From assembly GCA_002438605.1 (NCBI GenBank), contig DJPR01000036.1, forward strand, positions 1 to 62,711: a stretch of DNA of 62,711 bases. Direction: 5' to 3'. Source of the stretch: Ruminococcus sp. UBA6407. Lineage in GTDB: Bacteria > Bacillota > Clostridia > Oscillospirales > Ruminococcaceae. The position numbers were made by a program, and so were the translations under genes. Shown here one piece after another: positions 52,342 through 60,655 of the stretch (the first letter of the stretch is position 1; each line of letters begins with the position of its first letter). The notes under the pieces are model-generated. The model worked only from the letters and a program-made list of their open reading frames with translations, did not search any database and was not told the origin of the DNA.

Positions 52342-52648
52342 CAGCAAGGGCAGATTCAGGGCGAGGACGATCGGTTTTCGTGTTTCGCCCGAAGAAGATC
52401 AGCTTATCAACTCGGCTGTGGCACTGTCGGGACTGACCAAGCAGGACTACATCGTGAAGCGGCTGCTGTGCCGTGATGTAGTCGTGCAGGGCAATCCGAG
52501 AGTGTTCAAGGCTCTGAAAAATCAGCTTGCCGAAGTCCTCAGCGAGCTGAAAAGAATAGAGAACGGTTCTGCGGTGGACGACGAGCTGCTGTCCACGATA
52601 CAGCTCATTACAACAACTCTGAATGGTCTGAAAGGAGATAGAGAATGA
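52322..52648 (+). CDS. MobC-like mobilisation accessory protein
   Basis: A 108-aa relaxosome protein. A ribbon-helix-helix start (RARTIGFRVSPEEDQLINSAVALSGLTKQDYIVKRLL) resembles MobC/BmgB-type accessory proteins that bind oriT, with a helical C-terminal half. AGAGGTG sets the ATG at 52322 (alternatives at 52313/52316), overlapping the end of the integrase gene. Its stop overlaps the start of the truncated frame at 52645. Confidence 0.78.
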   Translation: MSAKNLDSKGRFRARTIGFRVSPEEDQLINSAVALSGLTKQDYIVKRLLCRDVVVQGNPRVFKALKNQLAEVLSELKRIENGSAVDDELLSTIQLITTTLNGLKGDRE

Positions 52649-52731
52649 CCGAAGAAAGAGAAATGGCCGCCCCTATGACCACTGCTTCGGCAGAGGTCGG
52701 GCAGTCAATATTTCAATTATTCTGTTTCTGA
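52645..52731 (+). pseudogene. Truncated start of a mobilisation-operon gene
   Basis: ATG overlaps the MobC stop (ATGA), with AAAGGAG upstream. It reads MTEEREMAAPMTTASAEVGQ and then runs into A+T-rich DNA of the HNH insert and stops after 28 codons. The strong coupling signal suggests a once longer gene cut off by the insert; the identity is unknown. Confidence 0.55.
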
Positions 52732-53610
52732 CAAATTGCTTTTACCTAAATTACAATCACTGCATAGCGTTTGCAGATTATCAATAACTGTTTCTCCACC
52801 TTTTGACCAAGGTACAATGTGGTCTATATGCAATTCAAGTCCAATTGTGGTGGCAGGTGAACGTCCGCACATACAGCATTTGAAATTATCTCGTTTCAGA
52901 ACAAGAAACTTCAATCTTAAATTTGGATCACGGGGAGTTGAATGATTTGAATTGCTATTTTCTTTTATTGTACTTTTAGCCTTATTATTCTTAGATTTTT
53001 GCAGCTTTTCAACAAATACATATTCTTCATTTATATAGTCGAGAAATGCTTTTAGCGCATTTCTCCAACCACCAAATCTACGCATATATGTATTAAGACT
53101 ATATTTTGAAATTCCGTTTTTAATATCAGTAGTTGTTGGTTGTGAACCCTTGTAAACCCATATTCTCTCTATTTCTTCAAAAAGCTCAATATCTGAGATT
53201 TCTTTAAATCCTGTCATTTGTAATTCAGCGTGTTTTAATGCTTCACCCCAAGAACCAAATCTTGAAAGGATTGTTTGAACTTTATACTTCCCATTTTCAG
53301 AGTAATCTTTAGTTGATATGGAGTCTTTTTGTAAAGCTTTGGATACTCTTTTCATATCTTCAAGTAGTGATTGATTTGATATCTTTAAATAATCAGCTTT
53401 AGTGCGTTGCGTATCTAATCCAGCAGCAGACAATGTATTAACCCACGAACCAAACCGACGTAAAAATGGTGTTGCGGAGAATTTGCCATTTGCTTCATAT
53501 TCACTTCTTGAAATATAAGATTTGTTTAGTAACTGTGATACTCGTAGCAAATCATTCAACAGTTCCTCAGTAGTCAAATCTCTGTGATATTCATTAAGCT
53601 TGTATTCCAT
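52717..53610 (-). CDS. HNH endonuclease with homing-associated repeats
   Basis: A 297-aa protein. Three copies of a roughly 55-aa repeat (SRSEYEANGKFSATPFLRRFGSWVNTLSAAGL; STKDYSENGKYKVQTILSRFGSWGEALKHAEL; TTTDIKNGISKYSLNTYMRRFGGWRNALKAFL) match the homing endonuclease associated repeat. The C-terminal HNH nuclease is CCMCGRSPATTIGLELHIDHIVPWSKGG...LQTLCSDCNLGKS, with two zinc Cys pairs. GGGGTGATTGT precedes the ATG at 53610. It is opposite in strand and lower in G+C than its neighbours and breaks the gene before it, so it is probably a selfish insert. Confidence 0.88.
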   Translation of the reverse strand: MEYKLNEYHRDLTTEELLNDLLRVSQLLNKSYISRSEYEANGKFSATPFLRRFGSWVNTLSAAGLDTQRTKADYLKISNQSLLEDMKRVSKALQKDSISTKDYSENGKYKVQTILSRFGSWGEALKHAELQMTGFKEISDIELFEEIERIWVYKGSQPTTTDIKNGISKYSLNTYMRRFGGWRNALKAFLDYINEEYVFVEKLQKSKNNKAKSTIKENSNSNHSTPRDPNLRLKFLVLKRDNFKCCMCGRSPATTIGLELHIDHIVPWSKGGETVIDNLQTLCSDCNLGKSNLSETE

Positions 53611-53794
53611 ACAATCACCCCTGTCAAGTTTCTACAATAATTATACCATAGAAAGTGCAAAAACACAAGTTTATCAGTAACAATTTTTGATTCCTGTACC
53701 CACATTTCGGCTGCTAAGTTAGCCGATAAAAGCCCCGCAGGGCGCAATAGATACTTTTGATAGACGGTTGCTCAGCTGTCGAAAGTGCTATGGG

Positions 53795-53885
53795 GTTACC
53801 GGCGGCATTCCGCAGGTAACTCGGCTCTCCGAGCCGTTTGGTTTGCCGATCTCCGTATCGCTGCAAACCGTTTTGCCCATAGGGC
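53795..53885. other. Candidate oriT: four successive hairpins before the relaxase
   Basis: In 91 bp: GTTACC-G-GCGG/CCGC-A-GGTAAC (53795-53820); CGGCTC-TCC-GAGCCG (53822-53836); GGTTTGC/GCAAACC (53840-53869); GCCC-ATA-GGGC (53875-53885). It lies 46 bp before a MobV relaxase gene, where such relaxases usually nick. The exact nic site is not identified. 53611-53794 holds nothing else that I can support. Confidence 0.65.
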
Positions 53886-53931
53886 ATTCTCTCGTCAGAG
53901 GGTCAATTCAAAAAGGAAGGGAGGTGTTTCT

Positions 53932-55128
53932 ATGTGTCAAAAGACGATCTCAATGTGTCAGGGCAAGGGCAGCTTGTCCCACAACAACCGTGCATTTGCT
54001 GCCAAAAATATCGACAGTTCCCGAACAGCGGACAACATTACATTTGTGCATCAGAATTTGCGTGATGCTTATGATATTCTTTTCAGCGATGCAGTAGAAA
54101 GATACAATGCCCGTCAGAAACGAAATGACCGCCGTATCCCCGACTACTTTCAGCACCTGTTCAGCCGTGAACCGAGTGCAAGTGTTATCACTGGGACAAA
54201 TAAGCAAAAGAGTTTCTATGAAGACTTAGTCCAGATCGGGACAAAAGATGATACAGGTGTCGGTACTCCCGATTCGGAGATTGCTGTTGCCTGCCTGCGT
54301 GAATACATGGAGAGTTTTCAGAAAAGAAATCCGAATTTCTATGTGTTCAATGCTGTGATGCACCTTGATGAAGCAACTCCCCATCTGCACATCGACTATA
54401 TTCCAGTGGGGCATTTCAGCAATGGTTTAGATACCCGAAATGCTATGGCGAAAGCTCTCGAAGAAATGGGGTATGGCGAGGGTAAACAGGCAATTGCCCG
54501 TTGGCGGGCTGCCGAGGTCGAGGTGCTGAATAAAATCTGCCTTTAACATGGTATCAAGCCCCTTGCTCCAGAAAAGGCGAGAGGGACGTTAGAGATACCT
54601 GAATACAAGGAGAAGCGCAGACAGGCAGATGAACTTGCTTTGCAAAACGCTCAGGTAGAAGCGGAGCTTGGCGAGAAGCGTGAAATACTCAAAGTTGTCA
54701 AGGAGAAAACTGCTAAACTTACGGAGATAGACGGTATCAAAACAGGCAAGACCGTATTCGGCGGTAAGGTCACAGTGTCGCAGGAGGACTGGCAGAACGT
54801 CACTGATCTTGCAAAGAAAGAAGTTGCAGCGCAGAAGCAGACCAAGAAGCTCCGCAAGGAACGTGATGAAGTTGTTCGGGAGCGTGACGAACTGAAAGCG
54901 AAGCTGTCGGCAGTTTCCTCGGAGCTTGCTACATATAAGAAGAAAGAGGAGGATGCTCGTTATTTTTCCCGTGAGAAGATGAAAAAAGAAGCAACCCGAA
55001 TCAGCCGTGAGGACGAGCTGTCACGTGAACTGAAAAAGGCTAAGGCTTTTATTTCTGCCTGCGGACTGAGTGCCGATTATCAGCAATTTAGGTATAACAG
55101 CACCACAAGAAAGAATGTGCTGGAATAA
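53932..55128 (+). pseudogene. MobV/Pre-family relaxase interrupted by an in-frame stop
   Basis: GGAAGGGAGGTG precedes ATG 53932. The first 204 codons form a Pre/Mob relaxase domain: SHNNRAFAAKNIDSSRTADNITF, and the metal-binding motif HLDEATPHLHIDYIPV. A TAA at 54544-54546 ends the frame, but the same frame continues without a break (HGIKPLAPEKARGTLEIPEYKEKRR...) to 55128 with the usual coiled-coil tail. The catalytic fragment might still act; the helical tail could only be made by re-initiation. One base change (TAA from CAA or AAA) would explain the lesion. Confidence 0.8.
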
Positions 55129-55141
55129 GGAGGAAAACACT

Positions 55142-55546
55142 ATGATTATCAGAAGCAAAGACAAGGTACAGGTCAACGGCAAGAACAAGCCCGTATGGGT
55201 GCTCGACACCGATGCACTGACCGTCACCTACAACACACCAGATGCTGAGCCGAGCGTGACAACATTCAGCTCCGACCACATCAAGTATCACCTGCACTAC
55301 TCGGAAGAGTACCGTCCTGATAAGGTGAAAAGGCTTGTCAACGATGGCACGATACTTGACTATTTGATCGAGCTTGATCGTGCTGTTACAGAATCTATTG
55401 AGAGACAGGTCGAGAAGTGGAAGGCAGCCGACAGGGAGTATCTTGAAGCAGTAGCTGTGGGTGATTTCAACAGGGCAGACGGATTGGAGAATATGCTCCG
55501 ACTTTGTGCGAAAGATCCGATTTATGCGGCTATGGTGTATGTGTGA
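55142..55546 (+). CDS. Conserved-looking hypothetical protein of the mobilisation region
   Basis: A 134-aa soluble protein (IIRSKDKVQVNGKNKPVWVLDTDALTVTYNTPDAEPSVTTFSSDHIKYHLHYSEEYRPDKVKRLV...). No recognised domain; a beta-rich first half and a helical second half. AAGGAGG precedes ATG 55142, 13 bp after the relaxase frame, with which it shares a transcript. Ends before a terminator. Confidence 0.75.
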   Translation: MIIRSKDKVQVNGKNKPVWVLDTDALTVTYNTPDAEPSVTTFSSDHIKYHLHYSEEYRPDKVKRLVNDGTILDYLIELDRAVTESIERQVEKWKAADREYLEAVAVGDFNRADGLENMLRLCAKDPIYAAMVYV

Positions 55547-55559
55547 TATAGTATGACGA

Positions 55560-55597
55560 GAAAATTCCTGCTGAATACATATCAGTAGGAATTTTTC
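55560..55597 (+). terminator. Terminator of the mobilisation operon
   Basis: Stem AAAATTCCTGCTGA / TCAGTAGGAATTTT with one mismatch, T5 after it. Confidence 0.85.
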
Positions 55598-55607
55598 AGT
55601 TAGGTAC

Positions 55608-55676
55608 TTGTTTTTTGGGGTAGTATGTGCTATAATATATATAGTTCAGCGAATGCAGATTTTAATTCTGCGATTC
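55608..55676 (+). promoter_or_regulatory. Promoter and operator of the restriction-modification operon
   Basis: -35 TTGTTT (55608-55613), 17 bp, -10 TATAAT (55631-55636). About 15 nt downstream an inverted repeat GAATGCAGA-N7-TCTGCGATTC (55651-55676) lies over the early transcript, a fitting operator for the HTH protein encoded next. Confidence 0.65.
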
Positions 55677-55711
55677 TTAACTACAAATTCAGAAAACGGA
55701 GAGCACCCTAG

Positions 55712-55948
55712 ATGGCGATAAGTTATAAAAAACTATGGAAGATGCTGATAGATAAAGACATGAAGAAAAAAGACCTTTGTATTGCAGCGGGAATCAGTCA
55801 TGCTTCTATGGCAAAGCTCGGTAAGAATGAGAATGTTACAACAAGTGTGCTTGTAAAGATATGCAATGCTCTGCAATGCGATATAGGAGATATTATGGAA
55901 ATGGTGCCAGAAACGGCTGTCGAAAGGATGCAGAGTGATGAGCGTTAA
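55712..55948 (+). CDS. Small Cro/CI-type HTH protein, probable R-M controller
   Basis: A 78-aa DNA-binding protein, almost all helix-turn-helix (SYKKLWKMLIDKDMKKKDLCIAAGISHASMAKLGKNENVTTSVLVKICNALQCDIGDIMEMV). This YozG-like subgroup is common. Its stop overlaps the methyltransferase start (ATG at 55938), as controller proteins of restriction-modification systems do. It probably times methyltransferase and nuclease expression; this is inferred from position. Confidence 0.85.
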   Translation: MAISYKKLWKMLIDKDMKKKDLCIAAGISHASMAKLGKNENVTTSVLVKICNALQCDIGDIMEMVPETAVERMQSDER

Positions 55949-57818
55949 AACAATGAAAGCTCCTGCGGCAAAGCCTATTTTGAAATGGGCTGGCGGTAAG
56001 ACGCAGATGCTTGGCGAGCTTATGCCGAGAGTTCCGAAAACATACGGCAGATATATAGAGCCTTTTTTTGGCGGCGGAGCTTTATTCTTTTCTTTGAAGC
56101 CTGATAACGCTATCATAGCCGACAGCAATCCTGAACTGATAAATATGTATCTTCAGGTTGCACATCATGTTGATGATGTTATCGAGTGCTTGCAGAAATA
56201 TGAAAATACAAGTGAGATGTTCTATGAGGTTCGTTCTCTCAATTGGCAGACACTGCCGAAAGCCGAAGCCGCTGCCAGAACAATATATCTGAATAAAACT
56301 TGTTTTAATGGCTTATACCGTGTAAACAGAAATGGACAGTTCAATACTCCGTTTGGAAAGTATAAGAATCCAAAAATATGCGATATTGACGCACTTCGTC
56401 TTGCTTCTGAAGCACTGAGAAAGGCAGATATTCTTTGCGGTGATTACACCCTTGTACTTGAACACTATGCTCAGCCAGGAGATTTTGTATTTTTGGATCC
56501 ACCATATCTTCCCATATCCGAAAACTCAGATTTCAAGAGATATACCAAAGAACAGTTTTATGAGGACGATCATATTGAGCTGGCAAAGATGATCGGTACA
56601 CTTCATGAACGTGGTTGTTATGTGATACTCACTAATTCCAATCATCCTCTTGTCCATCAGCTTTATGAGCAGTATAAGATAGAGGTTATCCAGACTAAGA
56701 GACATATCTCCTGTCATGGTGATACCCGAAAGGGTGAAGATGTAATTGTTACAATACCGCCTGAAAAGAAAAAGGAGGCAAAAATCAAGCCTCTTTCCGA
56801 TCAGGTATCATTATATCCACCGACACGCTTTATGGGTTCCAAGAGGAAACTGCTCGGTGAAATATTGAATGTTGCATCACGCTTTGAGTTTGATACCGTA
56901 GTTGATCTGTTCTCAGGTTCGGGAATCGTCGGATATATGTTCAAATCTCACGGCAAAACGGTAATCAGCAACGACTATATGGCTATGTCAGCAACATTCA
57001 CGAAAGCTATGGTTGAGAATAATGCTGTAACACTTCCTATGGAAGAAGCTGAAAAACTGTTGATACAGCAAGGCGAGATAGATCACTTCGTGTCTGATAC
57101 ATTTAAGGATTTGTATTATACCGATAAAGAAAACGAGCTGATAGATATACTGCGAACTAACATAGCTGCGATAGACGATCAGTATAAGAAAGCTATTGCA
57201 ATGACAGCTCTTATCCGTGCCTGCACGAAAAAAAGACCTCGTGGAATATTTACATATATAGGACACAGATATGATGACGGAAGAAAGGATTTGCAGAAAT
57301 CTCTTTCTCAGCAGTTCCTTGAAGCAGTAGAAGCTGTAAATAATGCTGTCTTTGATAATCATAAGGATAATAAGTCTGTAAATGGCGATGCAATGGCACT
57401 TTCTGTTCCGACTCCCGATCTTGTCTATATAGATCCCCCATACTATTCGCCTTTATCGGATAATGAATATGTGCGGAGATACCACTTTATCGAAGGACTT
57501 GCCCGTGATTGGAAGGGCGTAGAAATCCAGGAACACACCAAAACGAAGAAATTCAAATCCTATCCCACACCTTTTTCAACAAAAAGTGGCACATATGATG
57601 CTTTTGATAAGCTGTTCAGTAAATTTTCTGACAGTATTCTGATTATATCATATTCCTCCAACAGTTTGCCTACACAAGAGGATATGGTAGCATTAATGAA
57701 GAAGTACAAGGCTAATGTTGAAGTAGTTCCCGTAGATTATAAATATGCCTTTGGCAATCAGGCTGATGCAAAAACACATAGAAATACTGTCCAGGAATAC
57801 CTTTTTGTTGGGTATTGA
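55938..57818 (+). CDS. Double-domain D12-class adenine-N6 DNA methyltransferase (AlwI/FokI type)
   Basis: A 626-aa protein made of two Dam-like (D12) domains. Domain 1 (about 10-275) has FAD-style SAM motif LKWAGGKTQ, PFFGGGALF and catalytic DPPY at 187. Domain 2 (about 290-626) has RFMGSKRKLL, DLFSGSGIVGY and DPPY at 499. Two fused adenine methylases are typical for systems with asymmetric sites (FokI, AlwI class), one domain per strand. AAAGGA lies 10 nt before ATG 55938. The nuclease gene follows after 14 bp. Confidence 0.93.
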   Translation: MSVKTMKAPAAKPILKWAGGKTQMLGELMPRVPKTYGRYIEPFFGGGALFFSLKPDNAIIADSNPELINMYLQVAHHVDDVIECLQKYENTSEMFYEVRSLNWQTLPKAEAAARTIYLNKTCFNGLYRVNRNGQFNTPFGKYKNPKICDIDALRLASEALRKADILCGDYTLVLEHYAQPGDFVFLDPPYLPISENSDFKRYTKEQFYEDDHIELAKMIGTLHERGCYVILTNSNHPLVHQLYEQYKIEVIQTKRHISCHGDTRKGEDVIVTIPPEKKKEAKIKPLSDQVSLYPPTRFMGSKRKLLGEILNVASRFEFDTVVDLFSGSGIVGYMFKSHGKTVISNDYMAMSATFTKAMVENNAVTLPMEEAEKLLIQQGEIDHFVSDTFKDLYYTDKENELIDILRTNIAAIDDQYKKAIAMTALIRACTKKRPRGIFTYIGHRYDDGRKDLQKSLSQQFLEAVEAVNNAVFDNHKDNKSVNGDAMALSVPTPDLVYIDPPYYSPLSDNEYVRRYHFIEGLARDWKGVEIQEHTKTKKFKSYPTPFSTKSGTYDAFDKLFSKFSDSILIISYSSNSLPTQEDMVALMKKYKANVEVVPVDYKYAFGNQADAKTHRNTVQEYLFVGY

Positions 57819-57832
57819 TAGGAGAATATATT

Positions 57833-59539
57833 ATGGAAGAAAATATTAAGATTTGGCTTGTTGGCAACACAGGTTTGAGAAATCCTAACAGAATACAGGA
57901 AGGTCTTACAGTATACGCCAAATCTGCCTTTGTCGGCAAGCTACACGGCAGGGAAAACGAAATAGGTTTTATGAATCTTCTGAATAAGGAAGGCATTATT
58001 CAGAACGAAAGTGGTAAAGACGAATCAGGCAGTCATGCTCGTAAGTGGCGTTTGATGTTCGCTAAGAACGGATATATCTATCCCCAGGTAAGCAAGAAAT
58101 ACGGCAATCAGGGCGATCTCGGAGCTATGGACGATATAACTCCGTTCGGCAGAACATTCCTTAAAGCAGATACTTTTCCTGCGGTTCAGGAGTGTTTCCT
58201 CAGAGCTATGAGCGTTGAGCAGTTCCCGATGCCCGAAGGCGAAGAATTTTTCTCTCCGCTCCGCTGGATGCTCGCTATCATGTTAGAGTTAGAAAAGCAG
58301 ACAGGCTCTACGGAAATGAGCCGTATTGAGTTTGCCTTGTGGGGACACACAACTAATCCAAGCTATGATCTCTACGAAGTTGTAGAGCATATTCTTGATC
58401 TTAGACAGCGCAGAGCAAAAGCTCCTGCAAAGCGTACCTTTGATAAGAATGAGATCAAAGAACGTGGCAGACATTACGACAAAAAAGCTGACAACTTTCT
58501 TGATTATAGCGATATGAATATGCGTTATCTGCGTATATCGGGAATGTTTCAGCGTAAGGGCAGAGGTATTATGATTATACCTGCGAAACACCTGCTTGCA
58601 GAGAAACTCGCTAAAAGTACAGCAACATCAGAACCGCTTATGGAAGCATATAAAAAGCTTTGTTCTGGTGCTCCACTGCCGACGGATAACATCGATGTAG
58701 CTAAAACTCTACTTGAAGATCTCAAAAAGCAGATGAAGAAACGGCATATTGTATACGATATTTCTGATCTTTCGCTTAACACTTCTGCCGAGATCAATAT
58801 TGCAAGACAGCGTTTGGAAGATACACTTGCCAAAACAAACGAAATACAGTACGCTAACGATCAGCGTAACCAGTGGAAAGAAATAGCCGATTATATGTCG
58901 CTATTGATAAAAGGTGGCGGAAAGCTCGTCTACGATGAAGATAACGCTATTGAAATACCGAAAGACGAAACTCCTGCATATTTTGAGTGGACACTTTGGA
59001 GAGCTGCACTTGCGATAGATCATATGATAAACAAGCCGTATGAGGTTCGTGGATTCAGACTTGACTCCGACTTTTTGCCAGTAACCGCGGCAGGCGGAGG
59101 AAAAGGCGATCTATACTGTGAATTTGAGGATTTTATGATCTTGACTGAAGTAACAATGTCCACATCTTCAAGGCAGGAAGCAATGGAGGGCGAGCCAGTC
59201 CGCCGTCATGTATCCGATGCAATATTGAATTATGATAAGCCCGTTTATGGTCTTTTCCTTGCTATCAAAATTGACACCAACACCGCTGAAACATTCCGTC
59301 ACGGTATTTGGTATGCCAAAGGTGATGTTAAGCAGCGCCTTGATATTGTTCCGCTTTCATTGGAGCAGTTCCGTAGGCATTTTGTTTCAATGTTCGAGGG
59401 CAAGCAGGCTCGTCCTGAACATTTGAGAGATTTGATACTCCAGTGTGAGACGGAGCGTGATAATTTGGAGGCTCCTGTGTGGATGAGGTATATAGAAACC
59501 GTGGTAGTTGAGAGATCGAGTATGGTTTGTGGGAGATGA
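57833..59539 (+). CDS. AlwI-family type II restriction endonuclease
   Basis: A 568-aa enzyme of the AlwI family (PF09491). The N-terminal and middle parts recognise DNA (NTGLRNPNRIQEGL, SHARKWRLMFAKNGYIYP, LGAMDDITPFGRTFL). The C-terminal nuclease part contains GGGKGDLYCEFEDFMILTEVTMS, a PD-(D/E)XK type site, and SRQEAMEGEPVRRHV. The known prototype cuts near GGATC. AGGAG fixes ATG 57833 (an in-frame ATG at 57815 overlaps the methylase). It works with the preceding methyltransferase to destroy unmodified incoming DNA. Confidence 0.88.
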   Translation: MEENIKIWLVGNTGLRNPNRIQEGLTVYAKSAFVGKLHGRENEIGFMNLLNKEGIIQNESGKDESGSHARKWRLMFAKNGYIYPQVSKKYGNQGDLGAMDDITPFGRTFLKADTFPAVQECFLRAMSVEQFPMPEGEEFFSPLRWMLAIMLELEKQTGSTEMSRIEFALWGHTTNPSYDLYEVVEHILDLRQRRAKAPAKRTFDKNEIKERGRHYDKKADNFLDYSDMNMRYLRISGMFQRKGRGIMIIPAKHLLAEKLAKSTATSEPLMEAYKKLCSGAPLPTDNIDVAKTLLEDLKKQMKKRHIVYDISDLSLNTSAEINIARQRLEDTLAKTNEIQYANDQRNQWKEIADYMSLLIKGGGKLVYDEDNAIEIPKDETPAYFEWTLWRAALAIDHMINKPYEVRGFRLDSDFLPVTAAGGGKGDLYCEFEDFMILTEVTMSTSSRQEAMEGEPVRRHVSDAILNYDKPVYGLFLAIKIDTNTAETFRHGIWYAKGDVKQRLDIVPLSLEQFRRHFVSMFEGKQARPEHLRDLILQCETERDNLEAPVWMRYIETVVVERSSMVCGR

Positions 59540-59546
59540 TTGATTT

Positions 59547-60137
59547 ATGAGTAAAATATTTGAACAAGGTGCTTTCAGCAGGTATTCTAAGAGATCTTTG
59601 GAAAATGCTACTTCCCCAATATTAGAACACTCTCAGTTTTCAGCAAAAACTACAGTATTTATATCGCATAGACATGATGATCTCGAAGATTTACAGGGAG
59701 TATTGGGATTTTTAGAAGATGAATATAAAGTAAAAGTATATATTGATAGCAAAGATTCTTCTATGCCGATAACAACGTCAGCAGAAACAGCGATTAATCT
59801 TAAGGATAGAATTCGGGAATGTGATAGATTTATTCTCCTTGCAACAAATGGTGCGATTGAATCAAAATGGTGTAATTGGGAATTAGGATTTGGAGATGCA
59901 AATAAATATCCAGATAAGATTGCAATTTTTCCATTGAAGCCAAAAGGGACATACGATTTTCAGTACAAAGGAAACGAGTATATGCGAATATACCCATACA
60001 TTGAATTTTCTGACGGAACTGAAAAATATAGTAATGGGCAACAAATTACAAGGGGATACTATGTGGTTACGCCTAAAGATGGAAAAAATATATACTGTTC
60101 TTTGAAACAGTGGCTGTCTAAAGGTAGTATTTATTAA
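59547..60137 (+). CDS. TIR-domain protein (first Thoeris-associated sensor)
   Basis: A 196-aa cytosolic protein. A TIR fold covers about residues 35-130: TTVFISHRHDDLEDL (strand A), VKVYIDSKD, CDRFILLATNGAIESKWCNWELGFGDA with the likely catalytic Glu in WELG. It differs from the ThsB-type TIR that follows and looks like a classical TIR_2 protein. It starts 7 bp after the nuclease stop and 12 bp before the next TIR gene, so it is in the defence operon. In Thoeris, TIR proteins detect phage and make a cyclic-ADP-ribose-type signal; whether this one does is inference. Confidence 0.82.
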   Translation: MSKIFEQGAFSRYSKRSLENATSPILEHSQFSAKTTVFISHRHDDLEDLQGVLGFLEDEYKVKVYIDSKDSSMPITTSAETAINLKDRIRECDRFILLATNGAIESKWCNWELGFGDANKYPDKIAIFPLKPKGTYDFQYKGNEYMRIYPYIEFSDGTEKYSNGQQITRGYYVVTPKDGKNIYCSLKQWLSKGSIY

Positions 60138-60149
60138 GGAGGATTTGAT

Positions 60150-60641
60150 ATGGCACGTAGAGTCTTTTTCAGTTTTCATTATGATAATGACATCAATAGA
60201 TCTATGACGGTTAGAAATAGCTGGGTTACACAAGGTAAAGAAGCTGCTGGATTTGTTGATAAAGCTGAATTTGAAAAAATAAAGCGTACAGGAAAAACAG
60301 CGGTTCATAACTGGATTGACAGCCAGCTGAATGGTACATCTGTAACTGTGGTTTTGATTGGAAGTGACACTTTGAACCGTCCGTTTGTACAGTATGAAAT
60401 ATGTGAAAGCCTAAAAAGAGGCAACGGCGTTATAGGCGTTTATATTCATAACATCAAAGATATGATCACACAAAAAGGCTCCGTGAAAGGAAATTCACAT
60501 ACGGTTATAGGATATTATTCAGATGGGTCTCCTGCATACTTTGATAACGTATGTGATGGACTATATGACTATATCGAGCAAGATGGTTATAACAATCTTG
60601 GAAGTTGGATTGAAACAGCTGCAAAAGCACATAATAAATAA
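60150..60641 (+). CDS. thsB: Thoeris ThsB-type TIR protein
   Basis: A 163-aa protein of the TIR-like MTH538/ThsB group: RRVFFSFHYDNDINRSMTVRNSWVTQG at the N-terminus is the ThsB signature, then VVLIGSDTLNRPFVQYEICESLKRGNGVIGVYIHNIKD with Glu83 at the position of the catalytic Glu of studied ThsB. On phage infection ThsB converts NAD+ to a signal nucleotide that activates ThsA. Spaced 12 and 14 bp from its neighbours, with AAGGAGG upstream. Confidence 0.9.
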   Translation: MARRVFFSFHYDNDINRSMTVRNSWVTQGKEAAGFVDKAEFEKIKRTGKTAVHNWIDSQLNGTSVTVVLIGSDTLNRPFVQYEICESLKRGNGVIGVYIHNIKDMITQKGSVKGNSHTVIGYYSDGSPAYFDNVCDGLYDYIEQDGYNNLGSWIETAAKAHNK

Positions 60642-60655
60642 CACAGGAGGTTGTT

